NCBI GenBank assembly: GCA_008828725.1
Contig: MEHQ01000256.1
Coordinates: forward strand, 76,612 to 140,611
DNA: 64,000 bases
Origin: Saccharina japonica
Lineage: Eukaryota > Sar > Phaeophyceae > Laminariales > Laminariaceae
Direction of reading: 5' to 3'
Positions 32,519-43,666 of this stretch are shown piece by piece. The translations under genes and the position numbers were made by a program. Under the pieces are notes generated by a model. It was given only the letters and a program-made list of their open reading frames with translations. It was not told the origin of the DNA and made no database searches. Positions within the stretch are counted from its first letter, which is position 1. Every line of letters begins with the position of its first letter.

Positions 32519-32592
32519 TAGCTCAGCAGGTAATACCCTCACATTTGTCGTTGTCGGCAGGACACGGGTTCGAACCTCACTTCTAACGTTTC
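32519..32592 (+). repeat. tRNA-like Pol III unit
   Basis: A-box-like TAGCTCAGCAGG at 32519-32530, B-box-like GGGTTCGAACC at 32566-32576, then TTTCTTTT. The T stem pairs only in part, so a tRNA pseudogene or SINE head is more likely than a working tRNA. Confidence 0.4.
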
Positions 32593-32594
32593 TT

Positions 32595-33635
32595 TTATAG
32601 AAACGCTTGCGCGTGCGTCCCTAAAAAACGTCTCCCTGGTTCCCCAGGTATTGGAACGAAGCGGATATGTCAACGTACGGCCGTATACGGTACCGACGCT
32701 AATCATCCCGCCGTTCAGAGGGGGGGAGAGTGTTATAAGCAATGCCATGTTCATCGTACATGGGGCAGACCACAGCCACGACGTAAACATTATATTATTA
32801 GTGCATAAAAAAAAGCGTTGAAAGAGCGGAACAAACAGAAGGAAGCTAAGAAAAAAAACAGGTGCCTAATAAGACCAAACCAAAGCCGTCACAGCGACAA
32901 AAATCATACCCAGGGTCACCTGTTGAGTTGTGCACCGGGGAGGCCGTGGCAGTTATAGCGGTCGTACCCACTCTCGACACCGCCATTGATGAGATTAGTA
33001 AGGAGATGAAAAAACGGTGTGGAACAGGGTATGCGCGGATCTGAATCCCAGATACCCCACTAACCCCCCCCCCCCCTATATGGTGAAAACCCAACGCGCT
33101 CCGTCCCGGCATTGTAGGGATGCGAGGGTCTATGGTCATATGACTACGGCCGTGCACAACATGAGTACACCCCCCCCCCTATATATTGGAGGGAAGAACC
33201 GGACCGTTGTGACCCCAGAAAACAATAAATCAACTTTTTTTAAATTACCCACCAGCGAAAATAGAATAAGGGGGATCTCTAAAACCAAGTTAAAAATGGG
33301 AAGAAAAAACGAAAACTAAAATGGTTTTCGAACCGTTTCGTCCTGTGATCACAGCGATCAGGTTTGTTTTTCATTCCGACCTTCCTATGAGTGTGGTGTC
33401 GTTTTCTCTTTTGTTTTACCCCCTTGTGTGGAATGGTAAAAAAATATCCGTATCGGTTCCGTAGCAGAGACGGCAACCCATGGTACTACCATCGCCTTGA
33501 GACTTGAGAACGCTATTTCTCTTAAACTTCTCCTGTGTCGTGTTCCTTTCTTTTTGCCTTGTTTCTCCTTTTTTTCCTCGTTTCCTTTCTCCCCCGCCGT
33601 CCGTGCCGGTGCCTTCCTCTACCTTGTGTACCTAG
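32595..33635. other. Intron 1, unclassified, with CCCCCCCCC runs
   Basis: Two poly-C runs followed by TATAT (33067-33083 and 33170-33185) lie 100 bp apart in similar contexts (TACCCC or TACACC upstream). Otherwise nothing is recognised. GTGTTATAAG..AATRCC occurs at 32468 and 32730 but the sequences then diverge. Confidence 0.3.
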
Positions 33636-33639
33636 TATA

Positions 33640-34010
33640 TACAGACAGCGGTTACCTGTTCCTCTTCGGCACGTAAGCCTTTCTTCTACAGGCGCTTCTG
33701 TCTCATTTCGCCATTTTAGTGTTATGTTTCAGAATTCGTTTCGTTCTACATACGATATTGTCTTTTTTTCTGGTTCATTAATAGCGAATAGTGTGTGTCG
33801 TTGTGTTCTCGTAACAGATACGTTGACATTCCATCTGCATTACCCATCATTCATTGGTTTTGTTTTTCCCCCCATATTACAACTACTTGTGACCACCGAA
33901 ACTTTTTAATATCTCTAGGATTAATAATAGGAATCAGGACAGACACCGCGTGTACTCATAATCATGTAGTTGGTAGTTGGGTAGGAACTAGGAAGACAAC
34001 ACACACCGCA
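33640..34010 (+). mobile_element. Old family A subfamily copy
   Basis: Relative of the split copy at 5690-7010: shares CTGTTCCTCTT.GGCACGT, CATCTGCATTACCCAT, CTTGTGACCACC and the decayed arm with ATCAGGACAGACACCG. It shows roughly what the 5690 copy looked like before the hAT MITE insertion. Confidence 0.5.
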
Positions 34011-34121
34011 GTACATACTATGTACTCTTTACATGTACATATGATACATTATTATTAATAATAGTATTGTACGTATCATACATAGCGTCGCTAAACTGTC
34101 GACGTACGTATGTGTAATTTT

Positions 34122-34290
34122 ATACGTGTGTGTGTTCTTCACATTCAACCGTCCTTTTTACCCGTCGACATATATTAATAGCACACCCAGGGATTCTTCA
34201 CCCAATTGGTAGATATATCAATCATCCATTCATGTGGTCACAAAGCTATAGTAAGACACAGAGATACTCACGAGTGCAACGTGCCGGGGA
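34122..34290 (-). repeat. Family A outer-arm fragment
   Basis: (TG)n-TTCTTCACATTCAACCGTCC, CCCGTCGACAT, CACACCCAG, TGTGGTCACAAAGCTA and ACACAGAGATAC in order, with small insertions. Diverged and truncated. Confidence 0.55.
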
Positions 34291-34872
34291 CGGGAGATCA
34301 CAAGAACATTGTTGGAAGTCAAACGACCCAAACAAATAGTTGGTATGAAACAAGCAAAGACGCGGGTGATCGTAACAATTCAGCACCAACTCGACGCTGG
34401 TTCACGAGTAGAGGTGGGCACCGGGAGGCGAAAAACAAACAACGAAAACCCATTCGGTAGGCTTGCCTACTACTGCTGTATCATGGCGCGTTTCTTGGAA
34501 GTACCCAAAATAAAACCTACTGGCGGATATACTGGCCAGCTCAATCAGTAGATTACTACTACTGCCAGTGGCTAAGTACAGTCAGTAGATTACTACTGCC
34601 AGTACATACAGTGTCAGTGTCCAGCCCTATAAATCTACGAAGAAACAAATTGGGTGGAAGACAGCGGTCGAAAACGTTCTCTGCAGTTTGTTATGATACG
34701 TAATATCCATACAGGCAGTACACGACACCTAATAAGAAACAAGCTAATGAGAAAGCCAGCCTGAGAATTAAGAAATTCGGTACCTGGTAGTCGTTATCTT
34801 AAAAATCGATTAAAAAGCACCTGGCACCCTATCTCAAATATGAAATTCAGCCTGGACCAGGTTTTCTGTTTC
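34291..34872. other. Intron 1, unclassified
   Basis: Contains a partial tandem pair (CAGTAGATTACTACT...CTGCCAG, about 34545 and 34582). No gene seen. Confidence 0.3.
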
Positions 34873-35107
34873 TGATTAGGTGCCATGTACTGCGCTGTAT
34901 ATATTACTTTACGTAGTATGACTCTCTGACACATAGTCTGTGTCGTGAATTGCCTTGTGCCTGTAATATTTCATTACAAAAGCGTTCATGATTAGGTGCC
35001 ATTTACTGCGCTGTATATATTACTTGACGTAGTATGACTCTCTGACATATAGTCCATGTCGTGAATTGCCTTGTGCCCGTAATCTTTCATTACAAAGGCG
35101 TTCACAG
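34873..35107. repeat. Two tandem 117-bp units
   Basis: Units start GATTAGGTGCCAT at 34873 and 34990 and match almost throughout (TACTGCGCTGTATATATTAC, GTAGTATGACTCTCTGACA, GTGAATTGCCTTGTGCC). Confidence 0.8.
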
Positions 35108-35639
35108 CCGATGGCGTGCACGTTCGGCTACTCGAGCAATGTGTGTGTGTGTGTTCTTCACATTAAACCTTCCTTTCTACCCGTCGACATCCAGCACACC
35201 CAGTGTCCGTGCCGATTCTTCATCCTAAAAAGGTACCAGTTCTGTGGTCACAAAACTACGACACAGAGATACTACACTCAGTGCAGTAAGCAGAGCAGAC
35301 AATGCAACGCCATATACGACAGGCAAGACCTACCCTGCTAGCAATCCAGGTGCATGCAAGAGAAAAAAAAGAGAAAAGAAAGAAAAAAGCGAAAAGGAAA
35401 ATTAATAGAAAGTAGACATACTGAAGCAAATCAACAATCAAGCAACCAAACAAAAGCATGACAAAATGAAAAGAAAAGAAAAAAATGTCGTGCTTCTCCC
35501 AGATGAGATGCGACATCTAGTTAAAAGAAACTAAACGAAATGAAACGAAACGAAATGAACCCAAAAAAAAAAAAAAACAGTGCCAACAAAGCAAGACTAA
35601 GAACGTCAGGAAAAGACGAGCTGGGTACTCCACATTGTA

Positions 35640-36110
35640 GAAGAAATAGAATTTACTGGGAATATTCTTTTGCTCTATATATATACATATACGTACTGCG
35701 ACTATAAATAGCCCAAAATTTTGAGGTGGCAGGTGGGGGTGGTGGATGCAATATAGCTCCGCGGTCTCTGGTGCACAGCTTCATAAATATGGCGCTCGGT
35801 TCGATTCCACGCTGCGACGTTTTTTTTTTTTTTGGCAATCGGCGATTTTACGAATTTGAGGAATTTTGACCGTTTACGGTTCGCGCTTTGCGCTCACGGC
35901 CTCCGGCGGCTCCTGCGGAGTCCTGCGGAGGGCTAATTATATTTCTGCACCTTGTGGGTGGGAGCAGGGTGCCAAAAGGGATCATATCCAAGTGGGATCA
36001 GGTTTGGGTGGGATCAGGGGAGCAAACAAAGGCCTGTTTTGTTTTCCCGCCAGTTTTTGTTTCCCGCTTGTTTTTATGGGGAATATTCCCAGAACGTTCT
36101 ATTTCTACAC
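35640..36110. other. Unrelated insertion inside the family A palindrome
   Basis: This segment has no counterpart in the other family A copies. It includes a tRNA-like unit and a short GC-rich patch with CGGCGGCTCCTGCGGAGTCCTGCGGAG. Ends and target duplication were not resolved. Confidence 0.4.
35748..35834 (+). repeat. tRNA-like Pol III unit with T-run terminator
   Basis: A-box-like TAGCTCCGCGGT (35754-35765), B-box-like CGGTTCGATTCC (35797-35808), then a 15-base T-run from 35820. Lengths fit a tRNA gene, but the stems are imperfect; likely a tRNA pseudogene or SINE. Confidence 0.45.
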
Positions 36111-36452
36111 TGTGGAAGACTCTACTGGAAAAGACAGGCAGCCAGAGCACACCAAAAGTACCTTCCAACCAGCTGAGGCAGGTTTGTGCCCGTAGTACAG
36201 GCAGGTTCTACCAGCTAGTCGGTCTGGTACTGGTCACTACCTGGGTCACTACTCTGTTTGCCGTCTCTTTCCTGCTTTCGTCCGCCGCGGTTTCCCTACG
36301 ATCCCCCCCACCCCCTGTCTCCATTCCCTTGGGCGCCACCCATACAACGGATACGTGGCACTTCCTACTCAGTTCCGTTTCGTCGTCGTGCCTCACACGA
36401 GAGTCCAGGAAAGAGAAGAGGAAGTAACAAAAAAAAACACAATGTATACGTA

Positions 36453-36457
36453 CGTAG

Positions 36458-36534
<77 letters not shown>

Positions 36535-36537
36535 TTA
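36453..36537. repeat. (ACT)n microsatellite at the palindrome centre
   Basis: About 27 uninterrupted TAC/ACT units. A shorter, degenerate version lies at the same internal position of the full copy at 19785-19850, so the tract belongs to the element. Confidence 0.85.
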
Positions 36538-38040
36538 ATACGACTACTACGACTGCTGTGGTGTTATGTGCAGACTGGTCTGGTTTCATATGTTCCGATC
36601 TTGCAATTCATCGAACTACTACTCTGTTGTCTGTGTCTCAACGCTTGAAAGTTCATACGTCACACTAACGCTGCTATGCCCTTGACTTAGCGTGCATGCC
36701 TTGCTTACTTGTAGACGGGAAGATGGCCGTATCGCAGGGCGTACAAATCTGCTGATTCCCGAAGCAGACAACATTCCGTGTTACCTATTGATGGATATTT
36801 AGTCATTGCGCGTATCGTGCATACAGCTCTTTTTTTATTCGCATAATAACTTTTTTTTTTTTTTATCCCTCGGCGGATGGGTCAAAATAAAGCTTACGCC
36901 CTCCACACTTCCACGTCTCACTTCGTGCACTTCGCATTGTAACTGCTGTTTATCGTCCTATAATAAATGTATCTCCAATTTACTTGTCGGTTTCACTCCC
37001 ATATTACGATGGCGTTTTAGCAGTAGTAGACAAAGCATGATATTCATATGTTTTTAGATCACCGCTTTTTTTTTTTTTTTTTCCTGGGTATTTTTGGTGG
37101 TCTTTCTTTCCCTTTGTTTGTTTGATTTATTTTTCTTTAATTTTCTTTATTTGCTTGTTGTATTGCCTGTTGTTGCTTCTCAAGGGGGGCACGACAGCGA
37201 TGCTACAACCCCTCGCATCATTTGCTTCGTTTACTTTGTTTCACTTTTTTTTGTTACCGTGATCGCTTTTGCCTTTGATTCTCCGCCTTCCGTATTTTTC
37301 CTAGGACTTTCTTTGGTGGCTTAGCCACGTACGTTCATTTTGTTTTGTCATTCCCCGTTCTCTTTCCGGGGACTCTCGTGTGTTACACGAGGACGAAACG
37401 GAATTGAGTTGGAAGTGCCACGTACCCGTTGTATGGGTGGCGCCCAAGGGTAGGGAGACGGAGGGTGGGGGGGGTCATAGGGAAACCAGGACGGACGAAA
37501 GCAGGAAAAACACGGCAAACAGAGTAGGTGCCAGACCGACTAGCTGGTAGAACCTGCCTGTACTACGGGCACAAACCTGCCCCGGCTGGCCTTTGGTGTG
37601 CTCCGGCTGGCTGCCTTTCCTGTCGTTCTCAGTCTTGCTCTGTTGGCGCTGTTTCGGTCCACTTCATTTTCTTTCATTTCAATTGGTTTTTTATTGGAGG
37701 TCGCATCTCCTCTGGGAGAAGCACGAGACTTTCTTTCATTTTTTGTCATGCTTTTTATTTGGTTGCTTGATTGTTGATTTGCTTCAGTATATTTACTTTT
37801 TTTTCTTCTTTTTTTTTTCTCTTGCATGCACCTGGATTGCTAGCAGGGTAGGTCGTGCCTGTCGCATATGGCATTGCATTGTCTGCTCTGCTTACTGCAC
37901 TGAGCGTAGTATCTCTGTGTCGTAGTTTTGTGACCACAGAACTGGTACCTTTTTAGGATGATGAATCGGCACGGACACTGGGTGTGCTGGATGTCGACGG
38001 GTAGAAAGGAAGGTTTAATGTGATGAACACACACACACAG

Positions 38041-39100
38041 TGTCCAGGTTGGTTTCTCGTTCGTGGGGGTATACTGCCACACCACAACCAACGACGAGAG
38101 AGAGTGTAGTGCGCGATCCTAGACCAAAAACAGCCGTAGTGTGTTTCGTGAGGAGGATAAACAAAGCATTCATTCACTGCAGTCCCTTCTTGCCTAATTA
38201 TGTACCGACTTGTTCCAAATGCCTGTGGTACTTGAGGAGGCGCTTACGGTGAAGGCGACAACTTCTAGTCTGTTTTGTTTTCCAAAGCACGTAGCATGCT
38301 GTATGTATGTGTTTATGTAGCGCTATAAATATTTCAGTTTAGTCGTTGGCGTTTATGACGTCCACACCAACGAGGCGCACCCCCTCCCCATTGTCTACTC
38401 CAATCTGGCGTATCCGGAATCCAATGGCGCATCCTGTATTTCCGAGTAGTACAGTCCTTCGAAGACGAAAAGGTGTTTCATGTCTTGAACTATTAATAGT
38501 ATGAGTAAATAAAGCGTGTCCCTCCGAGGTGAAAACATGATTTTGTTTGCCTCTGTTGTAAAACAATTTTACTACACACTATATAGCTCGAGTATTGGAA
38601 GCTTTTGATTCTACTACCCCCTTTCCCAATGATAATAGAAGAGCCATATACAACTGTAGATGCAAGATGACATGCGATATTGAAAGTTTGATATCTGTGC
38701 AGATATATTACACCTGGCATACATACCTGGTACCTGGGGTCATCTGTAACATGGGGCCATCTGTATGGCACAGAGTTACTACTGCAGTACACAATGTCTG
38801 GTACATGGTATGTATAACATCACGGAAAACTCCGGTTATACTCATGACGTTGTCGGGATGCTTTCTGATTGCCTGCTTGAACACCTTGCATCCGTGACAA
38901 ATGTACTGAAAGAGGTGGTCCCGAGGCTCCCCCACCTTAGGGTTTCTATACACCCTACCCGCTTTCTGCCCTTGACAAACTAGACAGTGTACTCCAATCC
39001 ACGATGTCAAGGACTTACTATGCTACGAACAATGTCGGTAAACCTTTTACTATTGCACTGTACAGAAACGCAAGTATTGTTGTCTTACCCCGAGTGTTTT
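38041..39100. other. Intron 1, unclassified
   Basis: No transposon ends or credible coding frames recognised. The next segment (39105 on) is a local duplication zone. Confidence 0.35.
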
Positions 39101-39304
39101 TTTCTCCACCTCGCGACTGCAGGGCTAAAGGCGTTACACAATACATGGGTTTCTAATGGTGTTACAGGCAGTAGTTCCTCAATCAAAAGATCCCCGCCAA
39201 CCAATTTTGTTTTCCTCTGTTTACATATGGACGTTGAGATCCATACTTATCTATTTCTTATCAGTGCGTAAAGACTACACATAACAATATAGATACGTAT
39301 GGAT

Positions 39305-39368
39305 GACGCGTGTGTCGAGGCTCTTGTCTCTGTGAAGAGACAGAGGGCAGGGCCTCGACACCCGCGTC
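39305..39368. other. Strong hairpin near the end of intron 1
   Basis: A 17-nt arm GACGCGTGTGTCGAGGC (39305-39321) pairs with 39352-39368 with one mismatch. Inside it GTCTCT pairs with AGAGAC around a GTGA loop. It lies about 400 nt before the exon 2 acceptor and just upstream of the duplicated blocks. Confidence 0.6.
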
Positions 39369-39504
39369 AATATGTCATGCCCAAACTTGCTCACCATGTC
39401 GTCGCGCGCCTCCCATTGATCTTGACAACCAGCCCAAATTATCGTACTGTATTTTTTACATTAATGTCGGTATGTGTGCTGTCGGTGCTCTCGTTTTGGG
39501 AAGG

Positions 39505-39530
39505 GCTTCACGGTCGACGGCGAACGTTTT
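39505..39530 (+). pseudogene. Decoy copy of the exon 2 acceptor and first codons
   Basis: TTTTGGGAAG|GGCTTCACGGTCGACGGCGA repeats the true exon 2 start (39757-39788) and still encodes GFTVDGE, but the following exon sequence (HGDDSSDEDSF) is missing. Splicing here would change the protein downstream. Confidence 0.55.
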
Positions 39531-39766
39531 GTCTCCACATCGGGACGGCAGTGCTAACGAGGTTACACACATAAGGATTCCCGACGCAATTTGTACGGTA
39601 GTACTTCCTCAATCAAGGATCCCCGCCAGGCACATTTGTTCTGCACAAACTTGCTAACCCTGTCGTCGCACGCCTATCGTGGATCTTGACAAGAGCGCCA
39701 AGTTATCGTGCCGCCGCTTTTTGACTTTTTGTGTCATGTGTGCTGTCTTCCGACGTTTTTGGGAAG

Positions 39767-39909
39767 GGGTTCACGGTAGACGGGGAACACGGAGACGACA
39801 GCTCTGACGAGGACTCGTTCGTCAACAAGTGCGTCGAGGTCAGGGGGAACGGGGAGGACGACCCCCTCAGGGGGTTCATAATGCAAGACATGGAGGTCAG
39901 AAATTGCGG
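39767..39909 (+). CDS. Beta-helix gene exon 2
   Basis: 143 nt, phase 0 in and 2 out, between ...GGGAAG and gtgagt. Encodes GFTVDGEHGDDSSDEDSFVN, KCVEVRGNGEDDPLRGFIMQ and DMEVRNCG. The FTVDG / FIMQDMEVRNCG pattern is one beta-helix coil either side of an acidic loop. The GF.VDG after SWINLE of exon 1 is the common 'yI.leGf.vdG' step of beta-helix proteins, and supports joining across the 31.5-kb intron. Confidence 0.8.
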
Positions 39910-41666
39910 GTGAGTACACAGAATATCTGATGCGTGTCTTGACAAAAGTAAGGAGGTTAGCAACCCCAGTGATTCGGTGAAAAGCCTACCTAGGGGTACA
40001 ACTCCTCCGATAATATATTATAAAATAATATCTCGTTGATACGGTAGGTGGCACTACCTTCATTCCATTATTTTATGTACGACGTTTACACCGCCCAATC
40101 GAATGTTTCCGAAGCTCACTAATAATTTGAGAGTCATTATCGCTCGTTTGTGCCGCGTAACATGCAATGCCATTGTGGTGCGTATCGCGTAGGCAAAAAG
40201 GCATAAATGTCTGGCCTGTAAAACCAACAGAGCCGTGCACTGGATTGGGTGGCTCTGGGCGGCAGGAAACACGAACATCGACAAGCGATCCTCGTACCGT
40301 TGCGCGTGTCTGTCCTACCAATTGGTTCTTTGATTTTACAGCATTTATCACGGCTAGATTTTGGCTTCAATACAGGAAATATGTGGCCTCTTGAAAGGTT
40401 CGGGCGTTATGGACGACGTACATGGCGGACATAAAATGAGTGTGGTAACGGTAAATAGGTTGTACGGCGCAACGATGAACTGAATATCACTTAAATACAA
40501 CATGATTGGTTGAAAAATGGTACCTGGTATGGTTTAAGCGTGGAACAAACACCTTTTTGCCATTAGCACTGGGGACGAACACCCAAAGAAACTGGTAACT
40601 GCAAAAAAGCACGGCTTCTATCGCAGGATACTCATGCCGGAGATAAAATTTACCCACAACATCAAACATTTGTTGTGTGTTTTGGCTTTGGTGCGTGTTT
40701 GGGATGGGTCCCGAACATTTTAGTAAACACGATAGAAGTTTATGCTTCAGGCCGCGTACACCCCTTGCTTTGGATATGTTCTGGACAAATTTGGTCGTTG
40801 GGTTAGGTGCGTTACATGTCTCAGCTTAAAGTACGAATTGAGCGACCTTTTCGAAGTCGCCCAGTGGATGACTTTACGTTCACAGTGGCTAAAAAAACAA
40901 GCCAGATCGCTGTAACAAACCACGCCATGATGGACAGCAAGTGAACTAAGTATTCCATGTCTGGAAACAGCTCCGTCGGGGTATGAAATCGAACAAACAA
41001 CTTTCGGTGTGGTCAAATTCTGAACAATTGACCAATGCTTTTTGCCGTCTGACGAAAGAAGTGCCGTTGTTGTCGAGATGTAATGCTGGTCGAAGACTCA
41101 CCTCGTCGTAACGGTTTCGATGCAAAACGTGCTTGTATAGCTTGACCACACGGTCGGAAAATTGCCCATCTGCGATATAAACGACAATGATACGGTGGAA
41201 GACAATAACTTTACTGTATGTTTTTATTGTTATTGACGTTCAGTCAGTGAGACGTGTCTGGATTCCTACGACGAACCCGGTGTATTTTTTCGAATTTCTG
41301 CCAGTTGAGCACACCAACCACATACCGGAAAAAACACTGTTTTGTTTAGTTTCTTGAACAAAACTAATGTATTTTATTCTGCAGGGACAATGTATCTCCC
41401 TATCAGCTTGAGACAAATCAGTTGTTGGATCTCCGCGACGTGACTGCTGTGTGTCTCCGGACCATCCCAAACAAACATTACAACAACCCGGTACATTTAC
41501 CACGCTACCGCCACACTTTACAACACGATAGAACAAAGTAGCAGTAATTCAACAGTACATTCATCCTTGTACAATCACATGTTACCGCTACGGTGAGATT
41601 CAAAATGAACCGGCCCACCACAAACAACTACGTACGCACGACAACACCCGGCACATCTAAAAACAG
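39910..41666 (+). other. Intron 2, 1,757 bp
   Basis: GTGAGT...ACAG ends. No transposon recognised and no long frame of interest; one of the few introns here without an obvious insertion. Confidence 0.7.
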
Positions 41667-41811
41667 GGGCGAGTGCGTCCGTCTGAAGAATTTCGTGATC
41701 AGAGCGGAGATCACCGGCAACACCATCGAAGAGTGCGGGCTGTTCGACTTCCGATTCGACGACGGAAACAAGAATGGAGAAGGGATATACATCGGGACCT
41801 CCAGCAAGCAG
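41667..41811 (+). CDS. Beta-helix gene exon 3
   Basis: 145 nt, phase 2 in and 0 out, between AAAAACAG and gtacag. Encodes GECVRLKNFVIRAEITGNTI, EECGLFDFRFDDGNKNGEGI and YIGTSSKQ. ITGNTIEECG followed by GEGIYIGTSS is a classic pair of right-handed beta-helix rungs. Cys residues here and in exons 2, 4 and 6 suggest disulphides, as expected for an extracellular protein. Confidence 0.82.
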
Positions 41812-41854
41812 GTACAGAGGCGCACACGAGGCATGCTATATACGCGCGACAGGA

Positions 41855-42100
41855 GACGCATGCTACGATAGAGATGCCTCATGTGTTTTCTGAGCTCCTC
41901 ACTTAAGGAGCGTCATACCTCACCGAAAAATGATTTTGGAGGGAAATAAAAGTGCTCCCGGATGAAAAATCTCATGACCCAAGTATGTTTTCAACAATAT
42001 TTCGCCACAAAAATGAAGGTCCGACGAATATGGGTTAAGGAGCCCGATCGTTCAGAAAACGATTCAGCCAAAACGTGCTACCTCTATCGTAGCACTTGTC
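41855..42100 (-). mobile_element. Family E MITE (intron 3)
   Basis: 246 bp, TIRs GACGCATGCTACGATAGAG and its near complement CTCTATCGTAGCACTTGTC. Interior has the family words GAGGTATGACGC, TTTTCATCCGGGAGCAC, TCGGTGAGGTATG and CGATCGGGCTCCTTAACCC (minus-strand sense). No coding capacity. Confidence 0.8.
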
Positions 42101-43666
42101 AGTTGTAGCACGCGTATAACGTATTGGCCGAAGCGTGTTTGATCACGGTTCCGGTGAGGTTACTCGGTTCAGACGAAATGCAGACAGAAAGTGCACTGCA
42201 GTAGTTCATCCGACACCGGTAAAACGGCATGTGCACTGATTTGCACTACGTACTGTCGCGTGAGCTCGGACAATAAAGCACCAATCTCTGGCTCCTTGCT
42301 TTTCGTGACGGCTATCCCGGGTCCCACTCACCGCCGATAAACCCCCTCCACCCTCCACTTCATGCATGTTATTGGTATCGCCAGAAGCGTTTTGCAGTGT
42401 CTCGCCTCGTGCAAAAGCGCCCGAATTTCACGACACACGGTCCTCGGACCTGGCACGTTGACCTTATACTCGCTTTTACCTTGATTTGGAAGGTAACATT
42501 TTCCCTGCTCACAGCAGTGTGTGACCACATCATTTATATCTATATGGGAAAACGACATCGCACGAGCACTAGGTGTGCTGGTGGAGTTGGGTAACAAGAG
42601 AGGTTCTAGTTGTCAAGACCAGCAAGAATGGCAGGCGCTTTCTGCACGACACCAATTTGAAATAATTTTCATGGAAATGTATACCAGTTTTGAGCAATCC
42701 CACGGTAGGGGTACCACTTTTAGGCTCAATATTGTCTGACCGGTTGTGCTTCTCACGTGAGTAACCACCGGAAACTATAATTATTTTACTGGTACACTTG
42801 GTTTTGGACTACCGCATTGGAAGGTTCGGTCGGGTTACGCGAACGAATGTTTCCGAAGCCATGTTGCGCCCCTACCGTGGGATGACTCTTTTGAGAAACC
42901 TTCACGGTATGGTGAGCACAGACCACAAACTACCGACAGTTCCAGAAACAACATATGCTGAGGTAGAAGGTCACCGCTGTTGCCACTACTATCGTGTTGA
43001 GTCTCCTTCAATCCCGCGCATAGTCCACTCGGACTCAAACCTCTGAACCTGACACAAAATTGGACTCGAATTTACATGTTTGCCCTCCGTACGAAACGGT
43101 CGCACACTGGTGTTCGCATCGCTAAACCAAGCGGTATAACATATTAAAAAATTCGGACATGGAGAAGAAGCCATATATATCGTTTCGTGTTGACCCCCTT
43201 TTACGAAAGGCGTAAATACTCAGCAGTTGGGTTGGGATCATGTTGCGCTCGTGGTCTACGATGTCTTGCACTGTAGCACGGACCCCAGTTTCGTGCCGCC
43301 CTCTAATGATGCTGTTGCCCTTGCTGAAATCGTCGCATTCTAACGCCCCCACCCTCCCCTCGGGAGGCAAATCAATAGAGTAAGTGTTCGGTCAAATGAC
43401 TCTGAGTGGCTTGAGCAAACCCCTAAGGTATATATTCCAGACATGGCCTCCTCAACAGAGTAGGACCTCGGCCAAATGCCTAAATGCCTCTGAGTCGATA
43501 AAACAAAGCGAACACATATATATACTAACAATATTTTATTTTTCATATATATATATATGTTCACACATGTATATATATACCACACATAGCCTCCTTGCCT
43601 TGTGTTGCACCAACCCAGCGCCGATAGTGCCTTAATTTTGTTTCCACCCGCTTTGTATGTATGCAG
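42101..43666 (+). other. Rest of intron 3
   Basis: Intron 3 runs from 41812 to 43666 (GTACAG...GCAG). Besides the family E copy it contains an eroded family A arm at about 42505-42600 (TGTGACCACATCATT, CACGAGCACTAGGTGTGCTG) and a TATATA-rich stretch (43520-43580). Nothing else recognised. Confidence 0.55.

Larger units (their letters stand above)
35140..38039. mobile_element. Family A element, large 2.9-kb palindromic form
   Basis: Left half (35140-36430) reads as the reverse complement of a family A body and arm; right half (36540-38039) reads in forward orientation, matching 19860-21428. Both outer ends are (TG)n/(CA)n plus the TTCTTCACATTAAACC arm. A long (ACT)n tract lies at the centre. 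The left half carries an unrelated insertion (35640-36110). The peptide remnant ending ...DESRKETANRV occurs in both halves, on opposite strands. The whole could extrude as a hairpin of more than 1 kb. No transposase is present. Confidence 0.7.
8271..39766 (+). other. Intron 1 of the beta-helix gene, 31,496 bp
   Basis: The donor is GTGAGA after ...CTCGAG; the acceptor is GGGAAG|GGGTTC. Both flanking exons end and start in phase 0, and the protein reads straight across (INLE|GFTVDG). Nearly all recognisable content is transposable elements and simple repeats. A whole-looking copia element lies in antisense orientation to the gene. The pyrimidine tract before the acceptor is short but present (TTGACTTTTTGTGTC, then CGACGTTTTTGGGAAG). 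Confidence 0.75.
39105..39790. repeat. Segmental duplications around the exon 2 acceptor
   Basis: Block 1 (39380-39530) and block 2 (39640-39790) are diverged copies: both have GC(A)CAAACTTGCT.ACC.TGTCGTCGC, TGTGTGCTGTC, GTTTTGGGAAG and GG(C/G)TTCACGGT(C/A)GACGG. Separately, 39105-39220 and 39530-39645 match (CTCCAC.TCG.GAC, TTACACA, AGT(A/)CTTCCTCAATCAA.GATCCCCGCCA). So intron DNA plus the start of exon 2 has been duplicated at least once. Confidence 0.65.

Noticed and set aside
32468-32745. Possible miniature LTR element: GTGTTATAAG(G/C)AAT(A/G)CC twice, each after a purine run
   Set aside because: Similarity stops after about 17 bp, so there is no terminal repeat to support it.
43380-43520. 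Local repeat CCTCAACAGAGTAGGACCTC / AATAGAGTAAGTGTTCGGTC in intron 3
   Set aside because: Too short and diverged to distinguish from chance duplication.
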